Shown here in pieces: positions 22,668 to 31,131 of a stretch of DNA of 64,000 nt. Position 1 is the first letter of the stretch, and each line of letters starts with the position of its first letter. Location: contig NZ_CP015118.1 of the NCBI RefSeq assembly GCF_002116905.1, positions 4,402,001 to 4,466,000 on the forward strand, given 5' to 3'. The DNA comes from Piscinibacter gummiphilus. Lineage in GTDB: Bacteria > Pseudomonadota > Gammaproteobacteria > Burkholderiales > Burkholderiaceae_C. The notes beneath the pieces were generated by a model, which saw only the letters and a list, made by a program, of their open reading frames with translations, was not told the DNA's origin and did no database searches. Both the position numbers and the translations under genes were made by a program.

Positions 22668-25013
22668 TCAAGGGAAGTTGACGATGTTCACCGGAATGGT
22701 CGACACCCCTTGTGCCGGCCCGCCCGTGTTGTTGACGACGTGGTCGATCACGCCCACGCCGCCCAGCGACACCGTGAACACGCTGTGCAGCTTCACGCCC
22801 GGCGTGACCGGCACCTCGAAGCCGCGGTCCGCATGGATCGCCGGGTTCACGTTGAAGTAGCAGTACGCGCCGCCGCCCCACAGCTCGTGCGAAGTCACCG
22901 AGTCGGCGACCTTGTACGCGGCGTAGCCGAGGGCGCCGCTGCGCCAGGCGGCCTGGGTGGGCGGGTCGTACGGCATCTCGCTCTGGAAGAAGATCGTCTT
23001 GCCGTTCTGCCCGTTCCAGATCACCTGGTACTTCTCGTAGTGCTCGACGAAGAGGCCGGTGGCCAGCACGTTGTTGCCGTTGACGATCACCCCCGTGTCG
23101 GCCGGGTTCACCGTCCAGCCCGTGGGCGAGCTGCCGTGGTCGGCGCGCCAGGCCCAGATGTGGTCGATGATCGTGTCGTGGCTGTTGACGACCAGGCTGT
23201 TCGTGGCCTTGCCCGCGACGGCACCGCCGATGCGGAAGTACACGTCCTGGATGGTCGTCGGGTTCGCCGCGTGGCTGGCCGACGAACCCGCGGGACCCAC
23301 CGTCAGCAGCGCCTGGCTGTTGACCGTGCCCGCGTCGAACAGCACGCCGGCGATCTTCACGCCGTCCACGTCGGCCACCGTCATCGCGTCGACGCCGTTC
23401 GCCGGCACGAGCGTCGGGAAGCCGATGCCCAGCACGACGGTGTCGGCGCGGGTCACGCGCAGCGTTTCGGTGAGCGTGTAGGTGCCCGGGGTCAGGAACA
23501 GGTGCAGGCCCTGCGACAGCGCCTGGTTCAGCGTGGCGGTGGTGTCGCCCGGACGGGCCACGTAGAACTGGCTCATCGGGATCGACGTGCCCGGCGTGCT
23601 GCCGTTGACCCAGCTGGCGCCCGACGCGTTGCGGCGCAGGGACGGCACGAACACGCGGTACTTGCCGGCCGAGTCGACGTACAGGTACGGCTTCTCGCGC
23701 GACACCGGCGTGGTGGCGAGCGTGGTGTGCGGCGGGGTCGGGAACGCGTTCGGCGGTGCACCGGTCACGCCCGAGAACACCATGTTCCACACGCCGTCGT
23801 ACCAGACGCCGATGTGGCTGTCACGCGTGTACCACTGCTGCTGCGAGCCGGACGAGATCGAGCCGTCCACCTTGCTGTCGGCGAGGTAGCCGCCGCTCGA
23901 GTAGCCCTGGCCGTTGTCCTGGTTGGACGGACCCAGGTGCAGGTTGCCGATGATGTGCAGCCGGCGCATGGGCGCGGCCTGCGACACGGCCCAGCGGTTC
24001 GTGCCCCCTTGCGGCACGAGTGCGACGTTCTCGGCGCTGCGCCAGAAGTTCTGCGTCGCGTTGCCGAGGTCGCCGTCGTTCCAGCCGCTGTCGACGTTGA
24101 TGGCGCCCTGCAGCGTCACGTCGTCCGGGTTCTGGCCCAGGCCCACGATGGACGTGTAGAAGCCGAGGTTGGCCCACACGCCGTTGTAGCGGCCCGGTTT
24201 GAACAGGAACGCGTAGCGCTGCGGACCGAACTGCGCCGTGGGGCTGCGCAGCTGCGCGTTGAACGCCGCGTCGAGCTTGCCCTGGATGGTGGCGATGGGC
24301 GTCGACGGGTCGAACACCGAGACGTTCGCGCCGAAGTCCGGGGTGTCGGACGTGGGCAGCGAGGGGCCGTTGTTCTGGGTCACCTTGAACGAGGACGCGA
24401 TGTCGTTGAACGCGAGCGGCACGAGCGACGCGGTGTCGCCGGTCAGCTTCGTGGACTGCCCGCCGTGGTTCGCGTTGTCGTACAGCGTCACGCTGTACCC
24501 CGCGCGCACCTTGACGGACGAGATGCGGTCGTTCCGTGCGGCGCCCACGTAGGTGCTGTCGGCGTCGGCGCAGAACGAGGCGCCCGTGTAGTTGGTGTGC
24601 TCGTAGAAGCACGCGATGCCCGTGGGGTTCTCCGGCGTGGTGCCACCCACGGTGTACGACTTCACCGGCGTGTCATACGCGGGGTTGCCGTTGTTGTAGG
24701 TGAACGAGTACGCGATGACGTTGCCCGTGGTCGCGGTGAGGGGCTGCTCGTAGCGCGCGTTGGCCGATGACCAGCCCATGCGCACGTTCGTCTGCCCGCC
24801 GCCGTTGACGGTGTAGTGGGCGTCGACCCACGTGGTGTTCACCGTCGACTTGAACCACAAGGTGGCGGTGTTGCCTGAGACGGCGACGCCGTCGGTGTAG
24901 TCCGCCGCGAAGGCCGGCAGCGCGAGGCAGCCGGCGATCAGCAGCCCCACGCGCCATCGGAAGCGGGTGGTGGCCCGTCGGGGCGAGCCGAAACTCTGGA
25001 AGGTTCGATCCAT
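22668..25013 (-). CDS. Secreted three-domain protein: CBM56-like, crystallin-like, beta-helix
   Basis: A 781-residue exported protein. A signal peptide (RVGLLIAGCLALPAFA) ends near residue 36. Residues 40-120 resemble a CBM56-type glucan-binding domain (DAHYTVNGGGQTNVRMGW, then VIAYSFTYNNGN). Residues about 130-210 look like a beta/gamma-crystallin or I36-inhibitor fold (CFYEHTNYTGASFCADAD, SVTLYDNANHGG). From about 235 to the end it is a right-handed beta-helix of the pectate-lyase superfamily, with FLTPGTYTLTETLRVTRADT, VDGVKIAGVLFDAGTVN and HTIIDHIWAWRADHG. Likely outside the cell, acting on or binding a plant or fungal wall polysaccharide; the catalytic residues cannot be assigned. Homologues are sometimes misnamed adenylyl cyclase. 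A LacI-type palindrome lies about 150 bases upstream. Confidence 0.8.
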   Translation of the reverse strand: MDRTFQSFGSPRRATTRFRWRVGLLIAGCLALPAFAADYTDGVAVSGNTATLWFKSTVNTTWVDAHYTVNGGGQTNVRMGWSSANARYEQPLTATTGNVIAYSFTYNNGNPAYDTPVKSYTVGGTTPENPTGIACFYEHTNYTGASFCADADSTYVGAARNDRISSVKVRAGYSVTLYDNANHGGQSTKLTGDTASLVPLAFNDIASSFKVTQNNGPSLPTSDTPDFGANVSVFDPSTPIATIQGKLDAAFNAQLRSPTAQFGPQRYAFLFKPGRYNGVWANLGFYTSIVGLGQNPDDVTLQGAINVDSGWNDGDLGNATQNFWRSAENVALVPQGGTNRWAVSQAAPMRRLHIIGNLHLGPSNQDNGQGYSSGGYLADSKVDGSISSGSQQQWYTRDSHIGVWYDGVWNMVFSGVTGAPPNAFPTPPHTTLATTPVSREKPYLYVDSAGKYRVFVPSLRRNASGASWVNGSTPGTSIPMSQFYVARPGDTTATLNQALSQGLHLFLTPGTYTLTETLRVTRADTVVLGIGFPTLVPANGVDAMTVADVDGVKIAGVLFDAGTVNSQALLTVGPAGSSASHAANPTTIQDVYFRIGGAVAGKATNSLVVNSHDTIIDHIWAWRADHGSSPTGWTVNPADTGVIVNGNNVLATGLFVEHYEKYQVIWNGQNGKTIFFQSEMPYDPPTQAAWRSGALGYAAYKVADSVTSHELWGGGAYCYFNVNPAIHADRGFEVPVTPGVKLHSVFTVSLGGVGVIDHVVNNTGGPAQGVSTIPVNIVNFP

Positions 25014-25161
25014 CTGTGAGTCCTCTGGTGTGGCGCCACTGCGGGCGCCTTAGAACCGCGCGCCATCGTGAGGCGCGCACGCATCCACGGCAGACGAGGT
25101 CACTCGTTCCGCGCGGATTTCCCTGGGGGCCCGGATCGTTTTCGATTCGGGTGCGGGATGA

Positions 25162-25175
25162 TGGAACCGATTCCA
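25162..25175. promoter_or_regulatory. Candidate LacI-family operator
   Basis: TGGAACCGATTCCA is a 14-base palindrome with a central CG and one mismatched pair (positions 6 and 9), the layout typical of LacI/GalR regulators. It sits in the 270-base gene-free gap upstream of the secreted beta-helix gene, whose likely carbohydrate substrate fits such control. No lacI-type gene is in the window. Confidence 0.4.
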
Positions 25176-25283
25176 TTCCAACGCCAGAGGCCGGGACTGG
25201 GGATTCCCCGCAGTCATCGTTAACAGTTGTATGAGGGTGTTGGCGGCAGCGCCTGGCGTGCCGCTTTCAGGCTTGGGCGAGGA

Positions 25284-25715
25284 CTACGCGCCGAGCCGCG
25301 CGCGCGTGCCCTGCCGCTGCGCGATGCGCCTCAGCTCGGCTTCGAACCGCTCCACGTCGGCCACGGCAGGCGACAGCCGCAGCAAGCAGGTCTCGGCATG
25401 CACCTGCCGCTCGCCCGGGTTGGCGCGCAGCGTCACCTCGAGCGTCGCGGTCTCGGCGAACAGCTTGCGGTACAGGTCGAGCCGCACGGTGCCGAACCCG
25501 GCGAAGTCTTCCTGCCCCAGCAGGAAGTCGCGCCGCTCGCTGCGGCCGTTCAGGAAGTTGCGCAGGCGGTCGGCGACGTCGCGCAGTTCGTCGGGGCTCG
25601 CGTAGAGACTGATCTCGCCCGAGAACCGCTCGCTGGCGGCGGAGACCCGCAGCTCCTGGAGTTCCTCGTCGGCCCAGGTCACGGCGAGGTCGAGGTGGGG
25701 GGTGCGGGAAGTCAT
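25284..25715 (-). CDS. Small conserved-looking protein of unknown function
   Basis: A soluble, acidic protein of 143 residues. The composition and mixed alpha/beta pattern look like a real protein (LDLAVTWADEELQELRVSA, ISLYASPDELRDVADRLRNF, FAGFGTVRLDLYRKLFAET), but I do not recognise the family. No signal peptide or membrane segment. The ATG was chosen because the coding pattern begins there; a longer in-frame reading runs through the LysR-gene side and looks like shadow. It is isolated: 143 bases separate it from the LysR gene and the next gene downstream is distant. Confidence 0.6.
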   Translation of the reverse strand: MTSRTPHLDLAVTWADEELQELRVSAASERFSGEISLYASPDELRDVADRLRNFLNGRSERRDFLLGQEDFAGFGTVRLDLYRKLFAETATLEVTLRANPGERQVHAETCLLRLSPAVADVERFEAELRRIAQRQGTRARLGA

Positions 25716-25858
25716 CGTCGGCTCGGGCCGTGCAGGGGATCGGGTGGGATGCTGCGGAGTATGAAGCCGGGCGTTCCGCCCGTCCTGCGCGCCGGTCGGG
25801 TCCGGAGAGAAGGTGTGACCGATTTCTCGATCGGCCGACGCGGATGTCGCGCGGACGC

Positions 25859-26746
25859 TCAGGCCCCGAAGAGGGCCTTCTCGCCGGCGAAGACCCGCTC
25901 GAGGTGATCCGCCACCGTCCGGATCGGCACGTCCCGGCGGTCCTGCCGCCGGATCAGCATCCAGATCTCCCTCGGCTCGGGCACACGGCCGAGGTCGACG
26001 GCACGCAGGTCCGGCATCTGCCGGCCGATGTAGTGCGGCAGCAGCACCAGCCCGGCGCCAGCCCGGGCGGCCGTGGCCTGGGCCATCTGGTGCCCGGCGC
26101 GGAACGCCACGCGCGACCGAGGGAAATGCCGCGCCAGCCATGCCGCGTCGGGGATGTCGGCGTTCTCCTCGTCGAAGCCCACGAACACCGGTTCGGCACC
26201 CGCCGCCACCGCGACGCACACCGCAGCCGTGCCGTAGAAGCCCGAGGCCATCAGGCCGAGCGGCTTGGCGATCACGTCGCCGTCCTTCGGTGCGCCCAGC
26301 CGCACCGCGATGTCGGCCTGGTGGCGGTCGAGGCTGATCGATCGCATGTCGGTCGCGAGGTCGATGTCCAGGCCGGGGTGCAAGGTCGGCAGTCCAGCCA
26401 GGCGGGCGATCAGGAAACCGAGCGCCAGCGCGGGCGACGCGTTGATGCGTACCAACCCCTTCGGCGCACCGTCGTCACCGTTGCGGCCGAAGGTGAGCGC
26501 CGCGGCCTCCATGTCGCCCGCGGCCACCAGGGCGCGTGTGCCCGCGGGCGTGAGCACGTAGCCCTCGGGCCGGCGCTCCACGAGCTTTTCGCCCACGCTC
26601 TCTTCCAGCGACTGGATGCGCCGGGAGATCGTGGCGTGCGTGACCGACAGCGCCCGCGCCGCGGCCGACAGGCTGCCGTGCCGGCCGAGGGCGAGGAACA
26701 CGCGGACGTCCTCCCAGTCCACCGCTGTGCGTTTTTGATCAGCCAT
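25859..26746 (-). CDS. LysR-family transcriptional regulator
   Basis: A 295-residue LysR regulator: winged helix at residues about 8-66 (VDWEDVRVFLALGRHGSLSA, THATISRRIQSLEESVGEKL), linker helix, and a periplasmic-binding-like effector domain from about residue 90. It belongs to the branch that starts with DWxDxRxFLA. It is divergent from the DJ-1/SDR/tautomerase/nitronate monooxygenase operon and the 101-base gap between them is the natural place for its operator, so it probably controls that operon. The start was placed at MADQKR, since the preceding in-frame residues do not fit the family. Confidence 0.9.
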   Translation of the reverse strand: MADQKRTAVDWEDVRVFLALGRHGSLSAAARALSVTHATISRRIQSLEESVGEKLVERRPEGYVLTPAGTRALVAAGDMEAAALTFGRNGDDGAPKGLVRINASPALALGFLIARLAGLPTLHPGLDIDLATDMRSISLDRHQADIAVRLGAPKDGDVIAKPLGLMASGFYGTAAVCVAVAAGAEPVFVGFDEENADIPDAAWLARHFPRSRVAFRAGHQMAQATAARAGAGLVLLPHYIGRQMPDLRAVDLGRVPEPREIWMLIRRQDRRDVPIRTVADHLERVFAGEKALFGA

Positions 26747-26847
26747 TGAGAAAGGATAGCGGCTTCCGCACGAGGGGGTCGGCACCTACTCTGTGAACAA
26801 CGCCGGATGGACCGGCGTCCCTGATGTCACAGCCTAGGAGCCACACC

Positions 26848-27534
26848 ATGAAGATCCTGATGGTCCTCACGTCCCACGACCAACTCGGCAACACCGGCCA
26901 GCCCACGGGGTTCTGGCTCGAGGAACTCGCTGCCCCCTACTACGCCTTCAAGAACGCCGGCGCGCAGATCACCCTCGCGTCGCCCAAGGGAGGCCAACCG
27001 CCGCTCGACCCGAAGAGCAACGAGCCCGGCTTCCAGACGGACGCCACCCGCCGGTTCGAGGCCGATGCCGCCGCCACCGCGCAGCTGGCGAACACCCTGC
27101 GCCTCGACAGCGTGAACCAGCGGGACTACGACGCCGTCTTCTACCCGGGCGGCCACGGCCCGATGTGGGACCTCGCGGAAGACCGCCACTCGATCGCGCT
27201 GATCGAGTCGTTCGTCGCGGCGAACAAGCCCGTCGCGCTGGTGTGCCATGCGCCGGCCGCGCTGCGCCACGTGAAGGGCACCGACGGCCGCCCGCTGGTG
27301 GCCGGCCGCCAGGTCACCGGATTCACGAACACCGAGGAGGAAGCCGTGCAGCTGACGAAGGTCGTGCCGTTCCTCGTGGAGGACTCGCTGAAGGCCAACG
27401 GCGGCGTCTACACGCAGGCCGCCGACTGGCACCCGCACGTCGTCAGCGACGGCCTGCTGATCACGGGGCAGAACCCCGCGTCGTCCGAACCCGCGGCCGA
27501 GGTGCTGATCAAGCGCCTGCGCCAGGCCGCCTGA
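26848..27534 (+). CDS. DJ-1/PfpI-family (Hsp31-like) protein
   Basis: A 228-residue cytoplasmic protein of the class I glutamine-amidotransferase-like superfamily. The nucleophile elbow is VCHAPAAL with its Cys, preceded by FYPGGHGPMWDL and LIESFVAANKPVALVCH, as in the Hsp31/YajL-type enzymes. Members act as glyoxalase III, deglycase or chaperone. TAGGAGCC precedes the ATG of MKILMV; the in-frame ATG eight codons earlier is less well placed. First gene of a four-gene operon (gap of 22 bases to the next). Confidence 0.9.
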   Translation: MKILMVLTSHDQLGNTGQPTGFWLEELAAPYYAFKNAGAQITLASPKGGQPPLDPKSNEPGFQTDATRRFEADAAATAQLANTLRLDSVNQRDYDAVFYPGGHGPMWDLAEDRHSIALIESFVAANKPVALVCHAPAALRHVKGTDGRPLVAGRQVTGFTNTEEEAVQLTKVVPFLVEDSLKANGGVYTQAADWHPHVVSDGLLITGQNPASSEPAAEVLIKRLRQAA

Positions 27535-27556
27535 ACCCGAGCACAGGAACCCGAAC

Positions 27557-28270
27557 ATGAGCACCCCTCGCAAAGTCGCCATCGTCACCGGCGCATCCCA
27601 GGGCATCGGCGCCGGCCTCGTCGAGGCCTACCGCGGCCTGGGCTACGCTGTCGTCGCCAACTCCCGCAACATCCAGCCCTCGACCGACGACAACGTGGTC
27701 GCCGTGCCCGGCCACATCGGCGACCGCACGGTGGCGCAACGCATCGTGCACGTGGCGCTGGAACGTTTCGGCCGCATCGACACGCTGGTCAACAACGCCG
27801 GCATCTTCATCGGCAAGCCCTTCACGGAGTACACCGTGGAGGACTTCGAGAACGTGATGAACGTGAACGTCGCCGGCTTCTTCCACATCACGCAGCTCGT
27901 GCTGCCGCAGATGCTGCGGCAGCGCCACGGCCACGTCGTGCAGGTGACCACCACGCTCGTGAACCAGCCGATCGCCGGCATGGCCGCCGGCCTGGCCAGC
28001 CTGTCGAAGGGCGGGCTCGACGCCGTCACGCGCGGCCTCGCCATCGAGTACGCGAAGGACGGCATCCGCGTCAACGCCGTGGCCCCCGGGATCATCCGCA
28101 CGCCGATGCACCCGCCGCAGACGCACGCCGTGCTGAACGGCCTGCACCCGATGGGCCGCATGGGCGAGGTGCAGGAGATCGTGGACGCCGTGCTGTACCT
28201 CGAACGCGCCGGGTTCGTGACCGGCGAATCCCTCAACGTCGACGGCGGCCAGCACGCCGGCCGCTGGTAA
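27557..28270 (+). CDS. SDR-family protein without the catalytic Tyr
   Basis: A 237-residue Rossmann-fold protein of the short-chain dehydrogenase family. NAD(P)-binding motif TGASQGIG, the NNAG motif (LVNNAGIF) and the C-terminal VAPGIIRTPM are normal. The active site is not: where classical enzymes have YxxxK, this one reads AGLASLSKGG, so the Lys (151) is present but the Tyr position (147) is Ala, and the Ser is replaced in VVQVTTTL. It may be catalytically altered, use another residue, or serve as a binding protein. It follows the DJ-1 gene and precedes a tautomerase by ten bases. Confidence 0.85.
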   Translation: MSTPRKVAIVTGASQGIGAGLVEAYRGLGYAVVANSRNIQPSTDDNVVAVPGHIGDRTVAQRIVHVALERFGRIDTLVNNAGIFIGKPFTEYTVEDFENVMNVNVAGFFHITQLVLPQMLRQRHGHVVQVTTTLVNQPIAGMAAGLASLSKGGLDAVTRGLAIEYAKDGIRVNAVAPGIIRTPMHPPQTHAVLNGLHPMGRMGEVQEIVDAVLYLERAGFVTGESLNVDGGQHAGRW

Positions 28271-28280
28271 GGAGCCCGAC

Positions 28281-28511
28281 ATGCCGTACGTCAACATCCA
28301 GGTGACCCGAGAAGGCACCTCCCCCGGCGCGAGCGCCACCACGCCCGAGCAGAAGCGTGCCCTCATCCAGGGCGTCAGCCAGCTGCTGCTCGACGTGATG
28401 GGCAAGCCGCTCGCCTCGACGTTCGTCGTGATCGAAGAGGTCGACCTCGAGAACTGGGGCGTCGGCGGCCTGCCGGTGCAGGAGTTCCGGGCCGGGAGCA
28501 AGGTGCCATGA
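28281..28511 (+). CDS. 4-oxalocrotonate tautomerase-family protein
   Basis: A 76-residue tautomerase. After removal of the initiator Met, Pro1 is the catalytic base (PYVNIQVTREG), and the TPEQKRALIQGVSQLL helix and FVVIEEVDLENWG match the 4-OT/YusQ-like group. Length is in the normal 60-80 range. Translationally coupled by ATGA overlap to the nitronate monooxygenase gene. In this operon it may handle an enol or a reactive carbonyl intermediate. Confidence 0.9.
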   Translation: MPYVNIQVTREGTSPGASATTPEQKRALIQGVSQLLLDVMGKPLASTFVVIEEVDLENWGVGGLPVQEFRAGSKVP

Positions 28512-29575
28512 GCGCCCGGCCCGACACCCGCCTGCCGGACCTGCTCGGCATCGAACTGCCGGTGATCCAGGCGCCGATGGCGGGGTACACCACGCCCGCG
28601 ATGGTGATCGCCGCCAGCGAGGCCGGCGGGCTCGGCTCGCTGCCCGGTGCGCTGCTGTCCATCGACGCGATGAACGAGGCCCTGGCGCGCATCCGCGCCG
28701 GCACCCGCAAGCCGATCAACCTGAACTTCTTCGCGCACACGGCGCCCGAGCCCGATCCGGCCGGGCAGATGGCGTGGCGGTCACGGCTCGCGCCGTACCA
28801 CGTCGAACTCGGGCTGGATCCGGCGGCTCCCGTGCCGGCCGCCGGGCGGGCGCCCTTCGATGCGGCGTACTGCGGCGTGGTGGAGGCCTGGCGCCCCGAG
28901 GTCGTCAGCTTCCACTTCGGCCTGCCGGCGCCGGACCTGCTGGCGCGAGTGAAGCGCACCGGCGCGAAGGTCATCGCGTCGGCCACCACGGTCGCGGAAG
29001 CGCGGTGGCTGGCCGCCCACGGTGCCGACGCCGTCATCGCGATGGGCTTCGAGGCCGGCGGGCACCGCGGCAACTTCCTCGGCGACGACATGGCCACGCA
29101 GGTGGGCACGTTCTCCCTGGTGCCGCAGGTGGTGGACGCCATCGCGCTGCCGGTGATCGCCGCGGGCGGCATCGCCGACCCGCGCGGCGTGCGGGCCGCG
29201 TTCGCGCTCGGAGCCTCGGCCGTGCAGGTGGGCACCGCCTACCTGCGCACGCCGGAAGCGCAGGTCACCGCGCTGCACCTCGAGGCGCTGAAGTCCGCGC
29301 GGGACGACAGCACCGCGCTGACGAACGTGTTCACGGGCCGGCCGGCGCGGGGCATCGTCAACCGGCTGATGCGGGAGATCGGCCCGCTGTCGGACGTGGC
29401 GCCGGGCTTTCCCACGGCGGGAGGCGCACTGGTGCCGTTGCGGGCGGTGGCCGAACCGGCGGGGAACGCCGGATTCAGCAACCTGTGGGCGGGGCAGTCC
29501 GTGGCGCTCGCCCGCGAGATGTCCACGGCCGCATTGACCCGTTCGCTCGGAGACGCAGGCCTCGCGGCCGCGTGA
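28508..29575 (+). CDS. Nitronate monooxygenase-family flavoprotein
   Basis: A 355-residue FMN-dependent TIM barrel of the nitronate monooxygenase (2-nitropropane dioxygenase) family. Markers: LPVIQAPMAGYTTPAMVIAA at the N-terminus, GADAVIAMGFEAGGHRGNF with the catalytic-type His, LPVIAAGGIADPRGV and ALGASAVQVGTAYLRTPEA for phosphate binding. It oxidises alkyl nitronates such as propionate-3-nitronate. Last gene of the LysR-flanked operon; its stop abuts the convergent GGDEF gene directly. Confidence 0.9.
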   Translation: MSARPDTRLPDLLGIELPVIQAPMAGYTTPAMVIAASEAGGLGSLPGALLSIDAMNEALARIRAGTRKPINLNFFAHTAPEPDPAGQMAWRSRLAPYHVELGLDPAAPVPAAGRAPFDAAYCGVVEAWRPEVVSFHFGLPAPDLLARVKRTGAKVIASATTVAEARWLAAHGADAVIAMGFEAGGHRGNFLGDDMATQVGTFSLVPQVVDAIALPVIAAGGIADPRGVRAAFALGASAVQVGTAYLRTPEAQVTALHLEALKSARDDSTALTNVFTGRPARGIVNRLMREIGPLSDVAPGFPTAGGALVPLRAVAEPAGNAGFSNLWAGQSVALAREMSTAALTRSLGDAGLAAA

Positions 29576-30508
29576 TCAGGCCGCGCCCAGTTCGATGCGG
29601 TCGCGCCCGCCCCGTTTCGCCTGGAACAGGCGGGCGTCGACGCCCGACACGAACCGCATCGGATCATCGCCGGCCGACGGGATGACCGTGCCCACGCCCA
29701 TGCTCACGGTGAGGAGTTGGCCCACCGGCGAATCGGCGTGCGGGATCTGGGCCTTGAACACGGCCTGACGGCAGCGTTCGGCCACCGCCTTCGCGGCCGC
29801 CTCGTCGGTGGTGGGAAGCAGCAGCACGAACTCCTCGCCGCCGTAGCGGGCGAAGAAGTCGCGCGACCGGGTGGCCACGGACGACAGCGCCTGCGCCACG
29901 CGTTTGAGGCAGTCGTCGCCCTCGATGTGGCCGTAGTGGTCGTTGTAGCGCTTGAAGTGGTCGACGTCGAACATGATCAGCGACAGCGGCTGCACGTTGC
30001 GCCGGGCTTCGTTCCACTCGTCGTCGAACACCATGCTGAACTTGCGGCGGTTGGCCACGCCGGTGAGGCCGTCGCGGAAGGACAGTTCCTCCAGCTCCTT
30101 CTGCAGCGTGAGCAGCGCTTCCTCGGTCTTCTTGCGTTCGGTGATGTCGAACATGAAGCCGATGAGGGACTCGACGTTGCCCGCCTCGTCGCGCACCACA
30201 TGCACCACGTCCCGGATCCACACGTACTCGCCGTTCGCCGTGAGCGCGCGGTAGTCGGCCTCGTGGTCGACGCCGGACTGCGACTGCGACACGCAGAAGT
30301 TCACGACCCGGTCGCGGTCGTCGGGGTGCATGCGTTCGGCCCAGTCGTTCACCGTGCCCCAGCTCGTCTGCCGCCAGCCGAGCAGCTGTTCGATCTGCGG
30401 GCCGATGTAGGCGAAGGTGGCCGTGGCCCAGTCGATCTTCCACGGGATGGCCTTCGTGGATTCGAGCAGGGTGCGGTAGACCGCGCTGTCGGGTTCGATG
30501 GAGTTCAC
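29576..30508 (-). CDS. PAS-GGDEF diguanylate cyclase
   Basis: A 310-residue cytoplasmic signalling protein that makes cyclic di-GMP. Residues about 10-130 form a PAS/PAC sensor (WKIDWATATFAYIGPQIEQL to the PAC end GFMFDITERKKTEE), then a short coiled linker and a GGDEF domain. The catalytic loop is RYGGEEF, intact, and an RSRD sequence five residues before it fits the inhibitory I-site, so product feedback is likely. No membrane segment. The start is uncertain: GTG before NSIEPDS is proposed, and another GTG ten codons upstream is possible; neither has a strong ribosome site. Confidence 0.9.
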   Translation of the reverse strand: MNSIEPDSAVYRTLLESTKAIPWKIDWATATFAYIGPQIEQLLGWRQTSWGTVNDWAERMHPDDRDRVVNFCVSQSQSGVDHEADYRALTANGEYVWIRDVVHVVRDEAGNVESLIGFMFDITERKKTEEALLTLQKELEELSFRDGLTGVANRRKFSMVFDDEWNEARRNVQPLSLIMFDVDHFKRYNDHYGHIEGDDCLKRVAQALSSVATRSRDFFARYGGEEFVLLLPTTDEAAAKAVAERCRQAVFKAQIPHADSPVGQLLTVSMGVGTVIPSAGDDPMRFVSGVDARLFQAKRGGRDRIELGAA

Positions 30509-30588
30509 GTGGGTACTGCGGAGAGGCTGCGTCCGCACAGCATAACGGCAGACAGCCCCGCCGCCCAGCGGGGCCCCGCACGTGCCGC

Positions 30589-31113
30589 TCAGGCCGGCGG
30601 CCGCGCCCGCTGCCCCACCCACCACGCGAGGTTCACCTGGATGTTCTCCATCAGCCGCACGGTGGCCGTGGCCTGGCTGGACACCAGCGCCAGCCCCTGC
30701 TGCACGAGGTTCACTTCCTGGTCCACGAACTTCGAGACCGTGTTGGCCTGCCGCACCTCGCCCATCTCCTGGGCGAGTTCGGCCAGGCCGTCGACCCACT
30801 GCGCCTGCAGCGACCACCACTGCCGGGCCACCGCCCCCGCGAGGTCGACCGCCTCGCGCGCCGCGGCGGGGTCGAACGCCATCGCGGGCAGCGCCGCGCC
30901 CGCTTGGAGCGCCTGGGCGGACTGGCTGGTCGCCAGATGCGTGGCGAGCTGTCCGAGCGACGCGCCGCGGGCCAGCGGCAGCCACGGCAGCGGGGCACGC
31001 AGCGGGTGGGCAGGATCGGGCAGCACGGCCGCGACGAGGCGTCCCTGTGCCGCGGCGAGGTCGCCGGCGCGTGCGCCAGCAGGGTCGGTCATCGAACCGT
31101 GGACGAGGCGCAT
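30589..31113 (-). CDS. Phasin-like protein
   Basis: A 174-residue soluble protein made mostly of amphipathic helices, with Gln/Ala/Trp-rich stretches such as VARQWWSLQAQWVDGLAELA and LVQQGLALVSSQATATVRLM. This resembles phasins, which coat polyhydroxyalkanoate granules, though the similarity is by character rather than a firm motif. AAGGAG sits six bases before the ATG. It lies 18 bases after a PHB-depolymerase gene on the same strand, which strengthens the granule idea. It could also be an unrelated helical protein. Confidence 0.5.
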   Translation of the reverse strand: MRLVHGSMTDPAGARAGDLAAAQGRLVAAVLPDPAHPLRAPLPWLPLARGASLGQLATHLATSQSAQALQAGAALPAMAFDPAAAREAVDLAGAVARQWWSLQAQWVDGLAELAQEMGEVRQANTVSKFVDQEVNLVQQGLALVSSQATATVRLMENIQVNLAWWVGQRARPPA

Positions 31114-31131
31114 CGGAGGCTCCTTCGCGTG

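Noticed and set aside
22668..25013. Naming the secreted beta-helix protein adenylyl cyclase or F5/8-type protein
   Set aside because: No cyclase motif is present; the domains seen are carbohydrate-binding-like, crystallin-like and beta-helix.
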